From Candidatus Nitrospira kreftii (GTDB lineage Bacteria > Nitrospirota > Nitrospiria > Nitrospirales > Nitrospiraceae): a DNA stretch of 64,000 bases. Positions within the stretch are counted from its first letter, which is position 1, and each line of letters opens with the position of its first letter. Under the pieces are notes generated by a model. The model was not told the DNA's origin, ran no database searches, and saw only the letters and a program-made list of their open reading frames with translations. A program made the translations under genes and the position numbers. Location: assembly GCA_014058405.1 (NCBI GenBank), contig CP047423.1, forward strand, positions 992,001-1,056,000. Direction: 5' to 3'. Of this stretch, positions 7,912 through 16,648 are shown piece by piece.

Positions 7912-8811
7912 GTGTTTGTGGAAAATAAGGGTGTTCTCATCGGGTCCATCATCTTTGTCTTTGCCTCATTTTTTTTGATGATCGGCCTGCTGGGCTATGA
8001 GTCGTATAAGGCGAAGCAAATGAAAGAGCTTGCCGCATCGGTGAAGTCGGAAGCTCGACCGACGGCGAGTAATGTGCCGTTTCATGACTTCTCAATGTAC
8101 AAGACGAAGATAGGGGACGAAGGTCGGGAAATGGTTCAGATCCCAGAAGGTCCGTTTACGATGGGAAGCAACGATGGTGATCCAGACGAGGCTCCAGAGC
8201 ATCAAGTCTACATAAAAGGGTTCTATCTCGACCGAAAAGAAGTCACGCAAGACGAATACATGCGGTTTGCGAAGATGACTAAGCGGGCTAAGCCGAGGAT
8301 CGAGGTGTTCGACGACGATCAGTCGAAGATTTTGAAGCCGGAATTTTCGGCGATGAGTGTTTCGTGGGATGAGGCGGTAGCCTACTGCAAATGGGCCGGC
8401 AAACGGCTTCCCACGGAGGCTGAATGGGAGAAGGCCGGTCGCGGAGAGAGCAAGAGGAAATACCCATGGGGAGACAAATTCGTCACCAATGCCTCTAATG
8501 TGGACGGCAGCGAGGATGGCTATAAGTATTTGGCGCCACCTGGATCGTTCGAGGCAGGACGAAGTCCCTATGGCCTCTATGATATGACGGGCAACGTTGC
8601 CGAGTGGGTTGAGGACTCTTACGACGAACACTATTACAAGAAATCACCATTTCGTGACCCTAAAGGGCCAGAGAACGCAGACCTTAAAGTTGTGCGCGGA
8701 GGTTCATGGCGGGAAACCGAACATAGCGCAAGGTTGTCGAAGCGATTCGCGGCCAAGCATTGGCGGACAGACGTGACAATCGGTATTCGTTGCGCAAGTG
8801 ATCTTGAATAA
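7912..8811 (+). CDS. membrane-anchored FGE/sulfatase-modifying-factor-like protein (copy 1)
   Basis: 299 residues from a GTG (a second in-frame GTG lies 6 bp downstream). An N-terminal membrane anchor (about 8-29) precedes a formylglycine-generating-enzyme-like domain starting M-V-Q-I-P-E-G-P-F-T-M-G-S and ending I-G-I-R-C-A. Family landmarks include E-V-T, C-K-W-A-G-K-R-L-P-T-E-A-E-W-E-K and the G-N-V-A-E-W-V motif. The paired cysteines used for catalysis in true FGE are not seen between R-G-G-S-W and I-G-I-R-C, so a non-catalytic or different role is likely. It is followed 29 bp later by a second copy, suggesting tandem duplication beside the oxidase cluster. Confidence 0.8.
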   Translation: MFVENKGVLIGSIIFVFASFFLMIGLLGYESYKAKQMKELAASVKSEARPTASNVPFHDFSMYKTKIGDEGREMVQIPEGPFTMGSNDGDPDEAPEHQVYIKGFYLDRKEVTQDEYMRFAKMTKRAKPRIEVFDDDQSKILKPEFSAMSVSWDEAVAYCKWAGKRLPTEAEWEKAGRGESKRKYPWGDKFVTNASNVDGSEDGYKYLAPPGSFEAGRSPYGLYDMTGNVAEWVEDSYDEHYYKKSPFRDPKGPENADLKVVRGGSWRETEHSARLSKRFAAKHWRTDVTIGIRCASDLE

Positions 8812-8840
8812 ATGGGCAGAGCATCAGCGGTTAGGTTGGC

Positions 8841-9737
8841 ATGTTAGAGTCTAAGTTTAAACTGGTATTTCTCTTCGTGGTATTGGCTTGTGCCGCCATG
8901 CCTATCGTGGCGATTCTGAGAGGTACGACCATGACCCCGTATGAAAAGTCGACGCCAGCAGCCAGCACCGAAGCTGAGCCGGAGACAGACGCCGCTTCCG
9001 GGGAGGAGCCAATTCAGGAAGAGATGGTCACCATTCCGTCTGGGCCGTTCGTTCGCGGAACAAATGATGGTGGATTCGATGAGCAGCCACAGCGGACCAT
9101 CTTCCTCGATGCCTTTTCGATCGATCGGTATGAAGTGACCAACCACCAATACCAACAATTTGTTCTGGCGACCGGCCATCGAAAGCCAGGGCTGCCTTCG
9201 CGCTATGGGAAGAGTGGGAGTAAGGTGCGGGGCGTCAATCAACCGGCTGTCTATGTTTCGTGGGAAGATGCAGCGGAATACTGTCGATGGAAAGGCAAGC
9301 GGCTCCCGACTGAAGCGGAATGGGAAAAGGCTATGCGAGGTTCAGATGGGAGGCTCTGGCCATGGGGAAGTGATGAGCAGCCTCATAGCGCAAATTGGGC
9401 CCGCGTACAGGACGGACATGAGGTCTCTGCGCGAGTAGGGACATTTGCGACTGATAAGAGTCCGTATGGAGTCATGGATGGGGCCGGTAATGTCATCGAA
9501 TGGGTAGATGACTGGTACAGCGAGACCTATTACAAGGATTCTTCTGAACAGAACCCTCAAAGTCCCGAATACGGAACCTATCGTGTGCTGAGAGGTGGTG
9601 GCTATACGACGACCGGTTCGGATATCCGGATTACCAGCAGGAGCAAGATGATGCCGGATTTTCGGGATGAGACAATCGGATTTCGCTGTGCGATTTCAAA
9701 AGTGGAAGCACACGGAAGCGGAGAGAAAAACACATGA
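8841..9737 (+). CDS. membrane-anchored FGE/sulfatase-modifying-factor-like protein (copy 2)
   Basis: 298 residues with an N-terminal hydrophobic anchor (about 7-24), an acidic Ala/Glu-rich linker, then the same fold as its neighbour: M-V-T-I-P-S-G-P-F, C-R-W-K-G-K-R-L-P-T-E-A-E-W-E-K, G-N-V-I-E-W-V and a terminal I-G-F-R-C-A. As in copy 1, the catalytic cysteine pair of genuine FGE is not evident. The acidic linker would hold the domain away from the membrane on the periplasmic side. It ends 5 bp before a convergent microprotein gene, so it is the last gene of the first oxidase block. Confidence 0.8.
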   Translation: MLESKFKLVFLFVVLACAAMPIVAILRGTTMTPYEKSTPAASTEAEPETDAASGEEPIQEEMVTIPSGPFVRGTNDGGFDEQPQRTIFLDAFSIDRYEVTNHQYQQFVLATGHRKPGLPSRYGKSGSKVRGVNQPAVYVSWEDAAEYCRWKGKRLPTEAEWEKAMRGSDGRLWPWGSDEQPHSANWARVQDGHEVSARVGTFATDKSPYGVMDGAGNVIEWVDDWYSETYYKDSSEQNPQSPEYGTYRVLRGGGYTTTGSDIRITSRSKMMPDFRDETIGFRCAISKVEAHGSGEKNT

Positions 9738-9742
9738 AGAAG

Positions 9743-9847
9743 TTAGAGAAAATCAAAGTAGTAGAGGATCAAAAACACGGCCAAAATGATGTTGACAACC
9801 ATACCGGCCAAAACTATAATGTCAAACACTTTTGAGTTCTTCGTCAC
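9743..9847 (-). CDS. 34-residue single-span membrane microprotein
   Basis: On the minus strand a GTG at 9847 is preceded by AGGAG with 6-bp spacing. The product has a short polar N-terminus (M-T-K-N-S-K), about 24 hydrophobic residues and the end Y-Y-F-D-F-L. A longer frame from 9964 exists, but the Shine-Dalgarno and the composition favour the short form. It lies between two oxidase clusters, divergent from the second and convergent with the FGE-like gene. Single-span proteins of 30-40 residues are typical accessory subunits of bd oxidases (CydX/CydH class); that role is inferred. Confidence 0.6.
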   Translation of the reverse strand: MTKNSKVFDIIVLAGMVVNIILAVFLILYYFDFL

Positions 9848-9972
9848 GGTTTCTCCTGTTGTTTCGCATACAAACGACGAAATTTGATAACACAGGGCTG
9901 GGTGCCTGTCAAGAAAACGCAATAATCCTGAATTACCCACCAATCTATATCTGATTTGGAGCAAGCACTACG

Positions 9973-10098
9973 ATGGCAACATCTACTACTCCCGACAGCG
10001 ACATCAAAATAAAAATCGGCAAGATGATTTTCTACATCACCTGTGCTGTGGGTTTATGGTTTTTCTATTGGTTTGCTGGAATTCAGTGTCCTTGTTGA
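9973..10098 (+). CDS. 41-residue single-span membrane microprotein
   Basis: ATG at 9973 with GGAG 13 bp upstream, stop TGA at 10096-10098. A hydrophilic N-terminus with Asp and Lys leads into one hydrophobic span (about 18-36) rich in Trp and Phe, ending with C-P-C. The two C-terminal cysteines, separated by one residue, could bind a metal or form a disulfide. It precedes another microprotein and the second bd-like subunit in the same direction. No family recognised; proposed as a small oxidase-associated subunit. Confidence 0.55.
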   Translation: MATSTTPDSDIKIKIGKMIFYITCAVGLWFFYWFAGIQCPC

Positions 10099-10183
10099 GC
10101 TGAGAAATTAGTCAGAGCTTCGAGATGTGATGCCGCGCAGATTCTTCGGCTGATAAATGCGGTTAATAGAGGAGAAGAGTGAA

Positions 10184-10315
10184 ATGAGCGCGCTGAATAA
10201 CCCTGTGATTGCTGCAATTGTCTCTCTGATTATTGCGGTTGGTTACTTTACTCTAGTCGATCATTATTTGATGGATATGCAGGGGCTGGACTACTGGTAT
10301 TTGTTCCGTCAGTAA
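10184..10315 (+). CDS. 43-residue single-span membrane microprotein
   Basis: ATG at 10184 with GAGGAGA 8-9 bp upstream, stop TAA at 10313-10315. It has one hydrophobic helix (about 8-25), then a conserved-looking polar tail with D-H-Y-L-M-D and a final Y-W-Y-L-F-R-Q. The strong ribosome-binding site and position 81 bp before the bd-like oxidase gene argue that it is translated. Size and topology match small subunits that stabilise hemes in bd oxidases; homology to a named one cannot be claimed from sequence alone. Confidence 0.6.
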   Translation: MSALNNPVIAAIVSLIIAVGYFTLVDHYLMDMQGLDYWYLFRQ

Positions 10316-10396
10316 CTGCAAGCGGTAGTCGGGTCGTCTGATGGGTTTCGTAAGTTTATTACAATTTAACGTTCAGTGCGTCTAAGGAGGTATTCC

Positions 10397-12316
10397 ATGG
10401 GCCTATTAACCAGCAAGCGCGTGTTTTCGGTTATGGCGCTCTGCATGATGGTTGGCCTCCTTCTGCTTCCGATCGTTATAGCTCTGCCTTCGCCGGCTAT
10501 CGGTGAAGAGGCTCCTGCTGTCGGCGATGAGGGGAAGAAGGATGGGGAGAAAGTTGAGAAGGGTCGGGATGTCTATTACAAAACTGAAGGTATTGTAGTC
10601 GGCGCCCCTGCTCCTAAGACCACGGATGGTCCGAAGGACTATCCGCGATACAACTTTGAAAGCCGTGTTCTGATCTGGTTTGCCAACCAGCAGCATCTCT
10701 ATTATGGCAGTTTCGTGTTGGCAGTCCCAATCTTTTGCATGATCATTGAGTTCATGGGCGTCGTGACTAAGGATAAGGCGCTTGCGAAGCGGTATGATCA
10801 GTTAGCCTATGACTTTATCAAGATCAGTCTCACTGCGTACTCCTTAACGGCGATCTTGGGCGGTATATTAATTTTCACATTCCTGACGCTCTATCCGGCA
10901 TTCTTCTCGTATTTGTCAGGTATTTTCCGTCCTGTCATGCATATCTATGCGTTGATGTTCGTTGCGGAGAGCGGAACCCTATACATCTATTATTACGGTT
11001 GGGACAAGATGAAGGAGGGGTTCCTGAAGTGGATTCACCTCAGTATGTCGGTCGTCCTGAATGTGATTGGTACTTTGCTCATGTTCCTGGCCAACTCCTG
11101 GATCGGATTTATGATGTCGCCGGCTGGCGTTGATGAGCAGGGACGGTATCTTGGAAATATCTGGCACGTCATCCATACTGCATTGTGGAATCCGCTTAAT
11201 CTCCATCGGATCCTAGGCAATATGGCCTTTGGAGGCGGTGTGGTGGCAGCCTATGCGGCGTACAAATTTTTGGCGTCAAAGACGGATGAAGATCGAGCTC
11301 ATTATGACTGGATGGGCTATATCGCGATGGCTCTGGGTGTGGCCTTCTTGATTCCTCTGCCGTTCGCTGGGTATTGGCTGATGCGCGAAGTCTATGCGTA
11401 TCGCCAACAGATGGGGATCACATTGATGGGAGGCTTGCTTGCCTGGTTGTTTATTATTCAGGCGACCATGATCGGCATTCTGTTTCTCAGCACAAATTAT
11501 TATCTCTGGCAGGCTATGGGTCGGATGCGCGGAGCGGAAAAATATCAGCGCTATATAAAATATCTCGTGTTTTTGCTCACCTGCGGCTTCTTGGTGTTCA
11601 TTACGCCCCACACAATGGTCATGTCGCCTGCTGAATTAAAGGCCATGGGTGGTCAGCAGCACCCGGTGTTGGGTAACTACGGGGTTATGTCGGCGAAGAA
11701 TGGTGGTATCAACGTTATTATTACCACCACTGTGTTGAGTTTCGTCTGGTACATGCGAGGCAATAAAGTATCAACTGTCTCGTGGGCGAAGTTTGGCAAC
11801 ATCTTTATGGGCGTATTCTTTGCTTGTGCATACGTAAATATTATATGGCTCGCCATTTATGGGTATTACATTCCAGCGAACGTGCGGGTTGGTTTGTCGG
11901 TCCCGCAGGTTGCGACCACACTGTCGTGCCTCTTCTTCATGTTCGCCCTCAACAGTGTCATGATGAGGGGGGCGAAGCAGATGGGGCCAATTGAGTGGGG
12001 AAAAATTTCAGCCCGTTCACAGTATGCGCTCATCATGCTTGCGACCGCCTTTACGTGGATGATGGGATTGATGGGCTACATTCGCTCGTCTGTGCGGTTG
12101 TTCTGGCACGTCAATGAAATCATGAGGGATAATTCACCATGGGCCTATACACATACTGTAGGGTTTGCGGCCAATATGATTTCAGCCAATGTATTATTTT
12201 TCTGGATTAGTATTCTTTTCGTCTTTTGGTTGGGCAGCTTAACGGCTAAAAAGGTTCCAGTTGAAGCCAAGGCGGGAATTCCAGGAAGTATCCCGCAGCC
12301 GGCTGCTAGTCACTAA
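10397..12316 (+). CDS. cytochrome bd-like oxidase subunit (paralog 2)
   Basis: 639 residues. The ATG at 10397 is chosen for the AAGGAGG upstream. A signal-anchor helix and an acidic periplasmic linker (about 35-80) precede about 14 membrane helices. It shares with paralog 1 the Q-Q-H-x-Y-x-G-S/G-F motif (H100), M-M-S-P-A-G-V-D, N-I-W-H-V-I-H, N-P-L-N-L-H-R, T-P-H-T, G-G-Q-Q-H-P-V-L-G-N-Y-G and the C-terminal W-M-M-G-L-M-G-Y-I-R-S-S. Three cytochrome c genes follow immediately, unlike paralog 1. This suggests an oxidase fed by c-type hemes rather than by quinol alone, the form proposed for Nitrospira terminal oxidases. Actual oxygen reduction is inference. Confidence 0.8.
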   Translation: MGLLTSKRVFSVMALCMMVGLLLLPIVIALPSPAIGEEAPAVGDEGKKDGEKVEKGRDVYYKTEGIVVGAPAPKTTDGPKDYPRYNFESRVLIWFANQQHLYYGSFVLAVPIFCMIIEFMGVVTKDKALAKRYDQLAYDFIKISLTAYSLTAILGGILIFTFLTLYPAFFSYLSGIFRPVMHIYALMFVAESGTLYIYYYGWDKMKEGFLKWIHLSMSVVLNVIGTLLMFLANSWIGFMMSPAGVDEQGRYLGNIWHVIHTALWNPLNLHRILGNMAFGGGVVAAYAAYKFLASKTDEDRAHYDWMGYIAMALGVAFLIPLPFAGYWLMREVYAYRQQMGITLMGGLLAWLFIIQATMIGILFLSTNYYLWQAMGRMRGAEKYQRYIKYLVFLLTCGFLVFITPHTMVMSPAELKAMGGQQHPVLGNYGVMSAKNGGINVIITTTVLSFVWYMRGNKVSTVSWAKFGNIFMGVFFACAYVNIIWLAIYGYYIPANVRVGLSVPQVATTLSCLFFMFALNSVMMRGAKQMGPIEWGKISARSQYALIMLATAFTWMMGLMGYIRSSVRLFWHVNEIMRDNSPWAYTHTVGFAANMISANVLFFWISILFVFWLGSLTAKKVPVEAKAGIPGSIPQPAASH

Positions 12317-12395
12317 ACTGAAGTTTGGTAATTGATGGTTGGCTTAACAGTGGAAGGGTACATGCTCTTTCCTGTAGCTGTAGGAGGTCAGGACC

Positions 12396-13700
12396 TTGGG
12401 TAACTTGATTGCAGAAGCATTTTCAATGGGTTGGATGGCTCTTGCCATTGTTGCTGGTCTGCTGGTTTACTTTCAGGTATCGATCAGCGATCCCGCTGCG
12501 AAAAAACGAGCTGTGTTCAAGACATTTATTGGTTTGGTAGCCACGTTTTTGCTGTTTGTTGCTATCGCGAATTATAAAAATAATTTCTATGGGGAAAGTC
12601 GACTACTTCCCGTCTCCCTGGTGATGATTACCGTGACAACGTTTATCATGGCCCTATACTTCACCAATTTGAGCGCTTTATTGAAGATAGGCGGAATGAT
12701 GTTTTTTATCGCTGCGTTTCTTTCCGGCTATGGAAACTGGTTGCCGCAAGTCGAAGGTGGTTTTCCGCCGGTAGAGGAGAAGGTCACGTGGGATACCATG
12801 TCCACGCAGCAGCTGGCTGATAAGGGTGAGGAGATTATCTTTGGTGGTGTCGGGAAAAATAAGGAACAGGGGGCTATCGGAAAAGGGCAATGTCCGCTCT
12901 GCCACGCATTCCACGCTGGAATGCTTGGGGAGCGAGCGCCTAATTTATTGGGCCTTCCTACCCGCAAAGAACGATTAGAAGATCCGAAATATTCAAAGGG
13001 CGATCCATCGAAACGCATATATTCAGTTAAGGAAGCTTTTCCCGGTTCAGGTACTGCTGAAACAGTCCAAGAATATATTGCCGAGTCACATGCTTGTCCG
13101 AGCTGCTACGTGGTGGAAGGTTATGGTGTAAAGGGGACCAATGACAAGGAAAGTCCAATGCCGGTCATTCATAAGCCACCAATTTCTCTTAGTCTTCCTG
13201 AGCTTGCAGCAGTCGACACCTGGATGTATGTGCGCGAAGGAATAGAGCCTCCTTCATTTGAAGAGCTTGTGAAGTCTTATGAGAAGTTTGTTCCCGAAGC
13301 TGATCGTCCGAAGCAGGAAGAGGAAAAAGCTGCCGGGGCGACCTCACTGATGGCTGATGGGTCTGAACCAGTGGAGCAGATTTTTGCTAAGGCGCAATGT
13401 GTGGCCTGCCACACCATCCCGGGAATTCCTGGAGCTATCGGGACAATCGGTCCAAAGCTGGAGGAAGGAACAACCGCTGCACTTCGCCTCAAGGACCCGG
13501 AATATAAAGGTACAGCCAAATCAGCTACGGACTACATCATGGAATCTATCGTGGACCCCAGCGCTTTTGTGGTGAAGCCGTTCCCGGATAACACGATGCC
13601 GAAAATATTCGGACAAAAGCTAAGTGCTGGTGCCTTGAAAAAAATAGTCGACTATTTATCACAAGTGAAAACCGGAGCACCGCCACCGAAGCTTTCGTAG
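12396..13700 (+). CDS. membrane-anchored cytochrome c with two CxxCH sites and one CxxCY
   Basis: 434 residues from a TTG start supported by AGGAGG 8 bp upstream. The N-terminal third holds about four membrane helices (8-28, 42-60, 71-90, 96-112). The periplasmic part has C166-x2-C-H170 and C335-x2-C-H339, typical covalent heme c sites, and between them C234-P-S-C-Y, which keeps both cysteines but has Tyr instead of His. A Glu/Lys linker (about 300-325) separates two cytochrome c modules, the second with M-P-K as a likely Met ligand. It is in the operon of the bd-like subunit and would carry electrons into it. Confidence 0.8.
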   Translation: MGNLIAEAFSMGWMALAIVAGLLVYFQVSISDPAAKKRAVFKTFIGLVATFLLFVAIANYKNNFYGESRLLPVSLVMITVTTFIMALYFTNLSALLKIGGMMFFIAAFLSGYGNWLPQVEGGFPPVEEKVTWDTMSTQQLADKGEEIIFGGVGKNKEQGAIGKGQCPLCHAFHAGMLGERAPNLLGLPTRKERLEDPKYSKGDPSKRIYSVKEAFPGSGTAETVQEYIAESHACPSCYVVEGYGVKGTNDKESPMPVIHKPPISLSLPELAAVDTWMYVREGIEPPSFEELVKSYEKFVPEADRPKQEEEKAAGATSLMADGSEPVEQIFAKAQCVACHTIPGIPGAIGTIGPKLEEGTTAALRLKDPEYKGTAKSATDYIMESIVDPSAFVVKPFPDNTMPKIFGQKLSAGALKKIVDYLSQVKTGAPPPKLS

Positions 13701-13742
13701 CGTCCGGTTGCTTCTTATGCGGAGAGTAAAGGGAGTATCTCG

Positions 13743-14780
13743 ATGAAAGCGTTGATGTCACTGGGTGCATTAATTGGTGTCGCAGGATTGCTCATTTTGG
13801 GTGGAATGATTTTCGATGTTGTTCCATCCACTACTGTACGGTTAGTAGAAGGCTATATGCCCATGCAGGTACTTTTTGAGCTTGCATGCTTCGTTGCTGG
13901 ATTTGCAGGATTAAGCTATACAATGAGCGCGGTAGGTATGCCAATTTCTCGTTTTTGGCAGGGAATCGGGTTTGTGGCGTTCGTCCTGCTTTATCTCAAA
14001 TACCGCATCTATCCGCCAATTCCGTTCAGCGTCCGTGCCATGTATGGGACTGTGACTATCGTGGCTGTGTTCATGTGGCTTTCAGCCAATGAAGAAGACT
14101 GGAGAAAATTCAAACAGCCCATCATGAACGTGCTTGATGCGCAGACTGGCATGAATAAATTTTTGCGGTACGCGTATCTTTTCTTCTTGCCGATCCTGAT
14201 TGGGGGGTTTTCATTCAACGCGATGATGCCGAAATCTGAAGAGCCGATCGAGTTAAGAACCGTTCATCCGGCACCACCAGCGAGCACAAAAGTCCATGGT
14301 AAAACCTATACGTTGCAAACCTCACAGAATCCGTATCGTGTAAATGCCGAGGGGAAATACGATCAAGAATATACAAACGCCAATATCGTGGAACAGGGCA
14401 TGGGGCGCTTAATGAAACCTAATGCTAATCCATGGGATGAAAAGAACCAAGGGTATCTGAAGTATGTAAGAGAGGGCGGTGAGATCTTCTTTCAGAATTG
14501 CCATTTCTGCCATGGAGATAACTTAAATGGGCGAGGCTTGCATGCGTTTGCCTTCAACCCAATTCCTGCCAATTTTACTGATCCCGGCACAATTGCACAG
14601 CTTCAAGAAACCTTCATCTTCTGGCGCGTTGCAAAGGGTGGTATTGGATTACCTAACGAGGGATTCCCTTGGGCCTCAGTCATGCCTCCCTGGGAACAAC
14701 ATTTGACCGTTGATGAAATTTGGAAAGTGATTTTGTTCGAATACTGGCACACTGGCTATTACCCGCGGACCTGGGATTAA
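13743..14780 (+). CDS. membrane-anchored monoheme cytochrome c
   Basis: 345 residues. The ATG lies just after a purine-rich GGGAG. Five hydrophobic helices in the first 165 residues anchor the protein, followed by a periplasmic domain with one C253-H-F-C-H257 site and a probable methionine ligand in V-M-P-P-W. The overall plan (membrane bundle plus one cytochrome c domain) resembles its upstream neighbour and suggests descent from a common subunit. It lies in the bd-like oxidase operon, 42 bp after the preceding gene and about 60 bp before the NxrC-like fusion. Inferred role: electron transfer subunit of the oxidase complex. Confidence 0.8.
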   Translation: MKALMSLGALIGVAGLLILGGMIFDVVPSTTVRLVEGYMPMQVLFELACFVAGFAGLSYTMSAVGMPISRFWQGIGFVAFVLLYLKYRIYPPIPFSVRAMYGTVTIVAVFMWLSANEEDWRKFKQPIMNVLDAQTGMNKFLRYAYLFFLPILIGGFSFNAMMPKSEEPIELRTVHPAPPASTKVHGKTYTLQTSQNPYRVNAEGKYDQEYTNANIVEQGMGRLMKPNANPWDEKNQGYLKYVREGGEIFFQNCHFCHGDNLNGRGLHAFAFNPIPANFTDPGTIAQLQETFIFWRVAKGGIGLPNEGFPWASVMPPWEQHLTVDEIWKVILFEYWHTGYYPRTWD

Positions 14781-14842
14781 TAGCAAAGCACTCTGATTGC
14801 CAACACGAAAATACCGATCTATATAGGAAGAAGAGGGTAATT

Positions 14843-16615
14843 ATGATGGAGAGCGTAACTTATAAGGCCGGGTTCATGACGGCTGCTGCCTTTGGGCTCA
14901 TTCTAGGCGCCAGCTTCGGAAGCACGGTTGTTTCGGCACAGGGGATGCCGGAAGGATTCAAAAAGGGAGATCTAGCGCCACCCCCTTCCGCTGAAATGAT
15001 AGAAGCTGGGAAACGAGTGTATTTCACCAAGTGCGTGTGGTGTCACGGTGTAGACGGTGCCGGTGACGGACCTGGTGCCGATCGACTGTGGCCAAGGCCG
15101 CGAAACTTCAATCAAGGAACCTTCAAAATCCGGCATACCGCGAGCGGTGAACTTCCCCTGTTTGACGCAAAAAAGCCAGTTGATGGTCAAAACGATCTCT
15201 TTGAGACGGTTACACATGGATTGCCTGGCTCTGCCATGCCACCATGGGAAGGTATCCTGACTGAAGAACAGAGACTTCAAGTGCTATCTTTTGTGACGAC
15301 TGAACTGGTGAAAGATCGTAAATTTACGGATAAAGAATCCGAAACCCAGACCATACTTAACCTTGGCGAGCTCAATCCGAAACAAGCAACTGAAGAAAGT
15401 ATAAAGCGTGGGGCCGAACTTGTCGTAGAAAAGAAATGTGTTGAATGCCATGGGATGGAAGGACGGGGCGATGGGAATGCCTTCAATCTGAAAGACGATT
15501 GGGGTTTTTCTATTCAGCCAGCCGATTGGCACAAGTGTTGGAATTTTCGTGGCAGCCGTCAGGATCCATACAATGTAAGGAACATCTTCCGGACGTTCTC
15601 AACCGGCGTCAATGGGACGCCTATGCCATCCTTCGCTGATAATACGTCGGTCGATGAACGATGGGATATCGCTAACTTTGTCAACTCGCTCTGTGAGAGA
15701 GATCCGTTGGGCAAACCTCTTCCAATCGATCCACTAACCGATAAGCCTAAAATCAATTTTGTGATTCCGTCTGATCCGGTGGAAGGAGAAATCCCAACAG
15801 ATATAGCAGCTGAGGCCTGGGAAAAAGCTCCAAAGCGATATGTTGCGATGGGCGGGCAGATTACTCATAAGCCCAGGAACTTTGTGAATCGGATCGACGA
15901 TATTTGGGTTCGTTCTCTCTACAATGACCAGCACATTGTCTATCTTATAGAATGGGATGATCGGACTAAGAGTGTAGCTGAAGAAAAGCTTCCGTGGGCT
16001 CCGACAGAGGTGAATATCGATGTTAAGGAGCAGGACCCAAAGACCGGTGAAGAAGGGTCTATCGCCGCTCATCAAAATAATTACACAGTGTATAACGATG
16101 CGATTGCGATCCAGACAGCGGTAAAGTGGAAAGAATTACCCGCTCCAATCAAGCCTCGGTATTTATTTGGAACCAATGACCAATTCCCGGTTGATATTGT
16201 GAAGTGGGAAGCCGATGGCTCTCTCCGTGCGTTCTTGGGTACGGGATGGGATCAGGATTTCCAGGAACGTGATAATTACGAAGAGACTATGAAGCTGTTG
16301 ATGGCTGAATGGAAGAATGGTCGCTGGTATGTGATGATTCAGCGTCCGGTGGGGAATAAGAAGGATCAAGATTATGACGAAGATACCTTCTTTGAAGTGG
16401 GACAATATATCCCGACCGTGTTCTTCGCCTGGGATGGGCACAATGGTGATGCAGGGAGAAAGATGGCGGTCTCTGCGTTCTATTACACGTTTATGAATCC
16501 ACCAGTTCCCCAGGAAACCTATATCTATCCAGTGGTTATTGCCGTTGGTGTCGTGCTCCTGGAAGGATGGGTGTTGACTCGTCGCGCAAACAGGAAGAAG
16601 GGGAAGACACTATAG
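14843..16615 (+). CDS. diheme cytochrome c fused to NxrC/EbdC-type heme-binding domain
   Basis: 590 residues from the ATG at 14843 (AAGAGGG upstream); the frame extends further 5' but overlaps the previous gene. A signal peptide (about 1-33) is followed by two cytochrome c modules with C64-V-W-C-H68 and C199-V-E-C-H203. Residues about 320-555 resemble the gamma-subunit heme b domain of ethylbenzene dehydrogenase and nitrite oxidoreductase. A single C-terminal helix (about 558-580) with a basic tail anchors it. Multi-heme forms of NxrC are known in Nitrospira. Its place after the bd-like subunit suggests a bridge between periplasmic nitrite oxidation and oxygen reduction, an inference from context. 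Confidence 0.8.
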   Translation: MMESVTYKAGFMTAAAFGLILGASFGSTVVSAQGMPEGFKKGDLAPPPSAEMIEAGKRVYFTKCVWCHGVDGAGDGPGADRLWPRPRNFNQGTFKIRHTASGELPLFDAKKPVDGQNDLFETVTHGLPGSAMPPWEGILTEEQRLQVLSFVTTELVKDRKFTDKESETQTILNLGELNPKQATEESIKRGAELVVEKKCVECHGMEGRGDGNAFNLKDDWGFSIQPADWHKCWNFRGSRQDPYNVRNIFRTFSTGVNGTPMPSFADNTSVDERWDIANFVNSLCERDPLGKPLPIDPLTDKPKINFVIPSDPVEGEIPTDIAAEAWEKAPKRYVAMGGQITHKPRNFVNRIDDIWVRSLYNDQHIVYLIEWDDRTKSVAEEKLPWAPTEVNIDVKEQDPKTGEEGSIAAHQNNYTVYNDAIAIQTAVKWKELPAPIKPRYLFGTNDQFPVDIVKWEADGSLRAFLGTGWDQDFQERDNYEETMKLLMAEWKNGRWYVMIQRPVGNKKDQDYDEDTFFEVGQYIPTVFFAWDGHNGDAGRKMAVSAFYYTFMNPPVPQETYIYPVVIAVGVVLLEGWVLTRRANRKKGKTL

Positions 16616-16648
16616 TTTCAAAAAAAAAGAGTGAAGTGGAGTGATGGA

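Noticed and set aside
9743..9964. The 73-residue version of the minus-strand microprotein
   Set aside because: The GTG at 9847 has AGGAG at proper spacing and starts the membrane-protein part; the upstream 39 residues are not protein-like.
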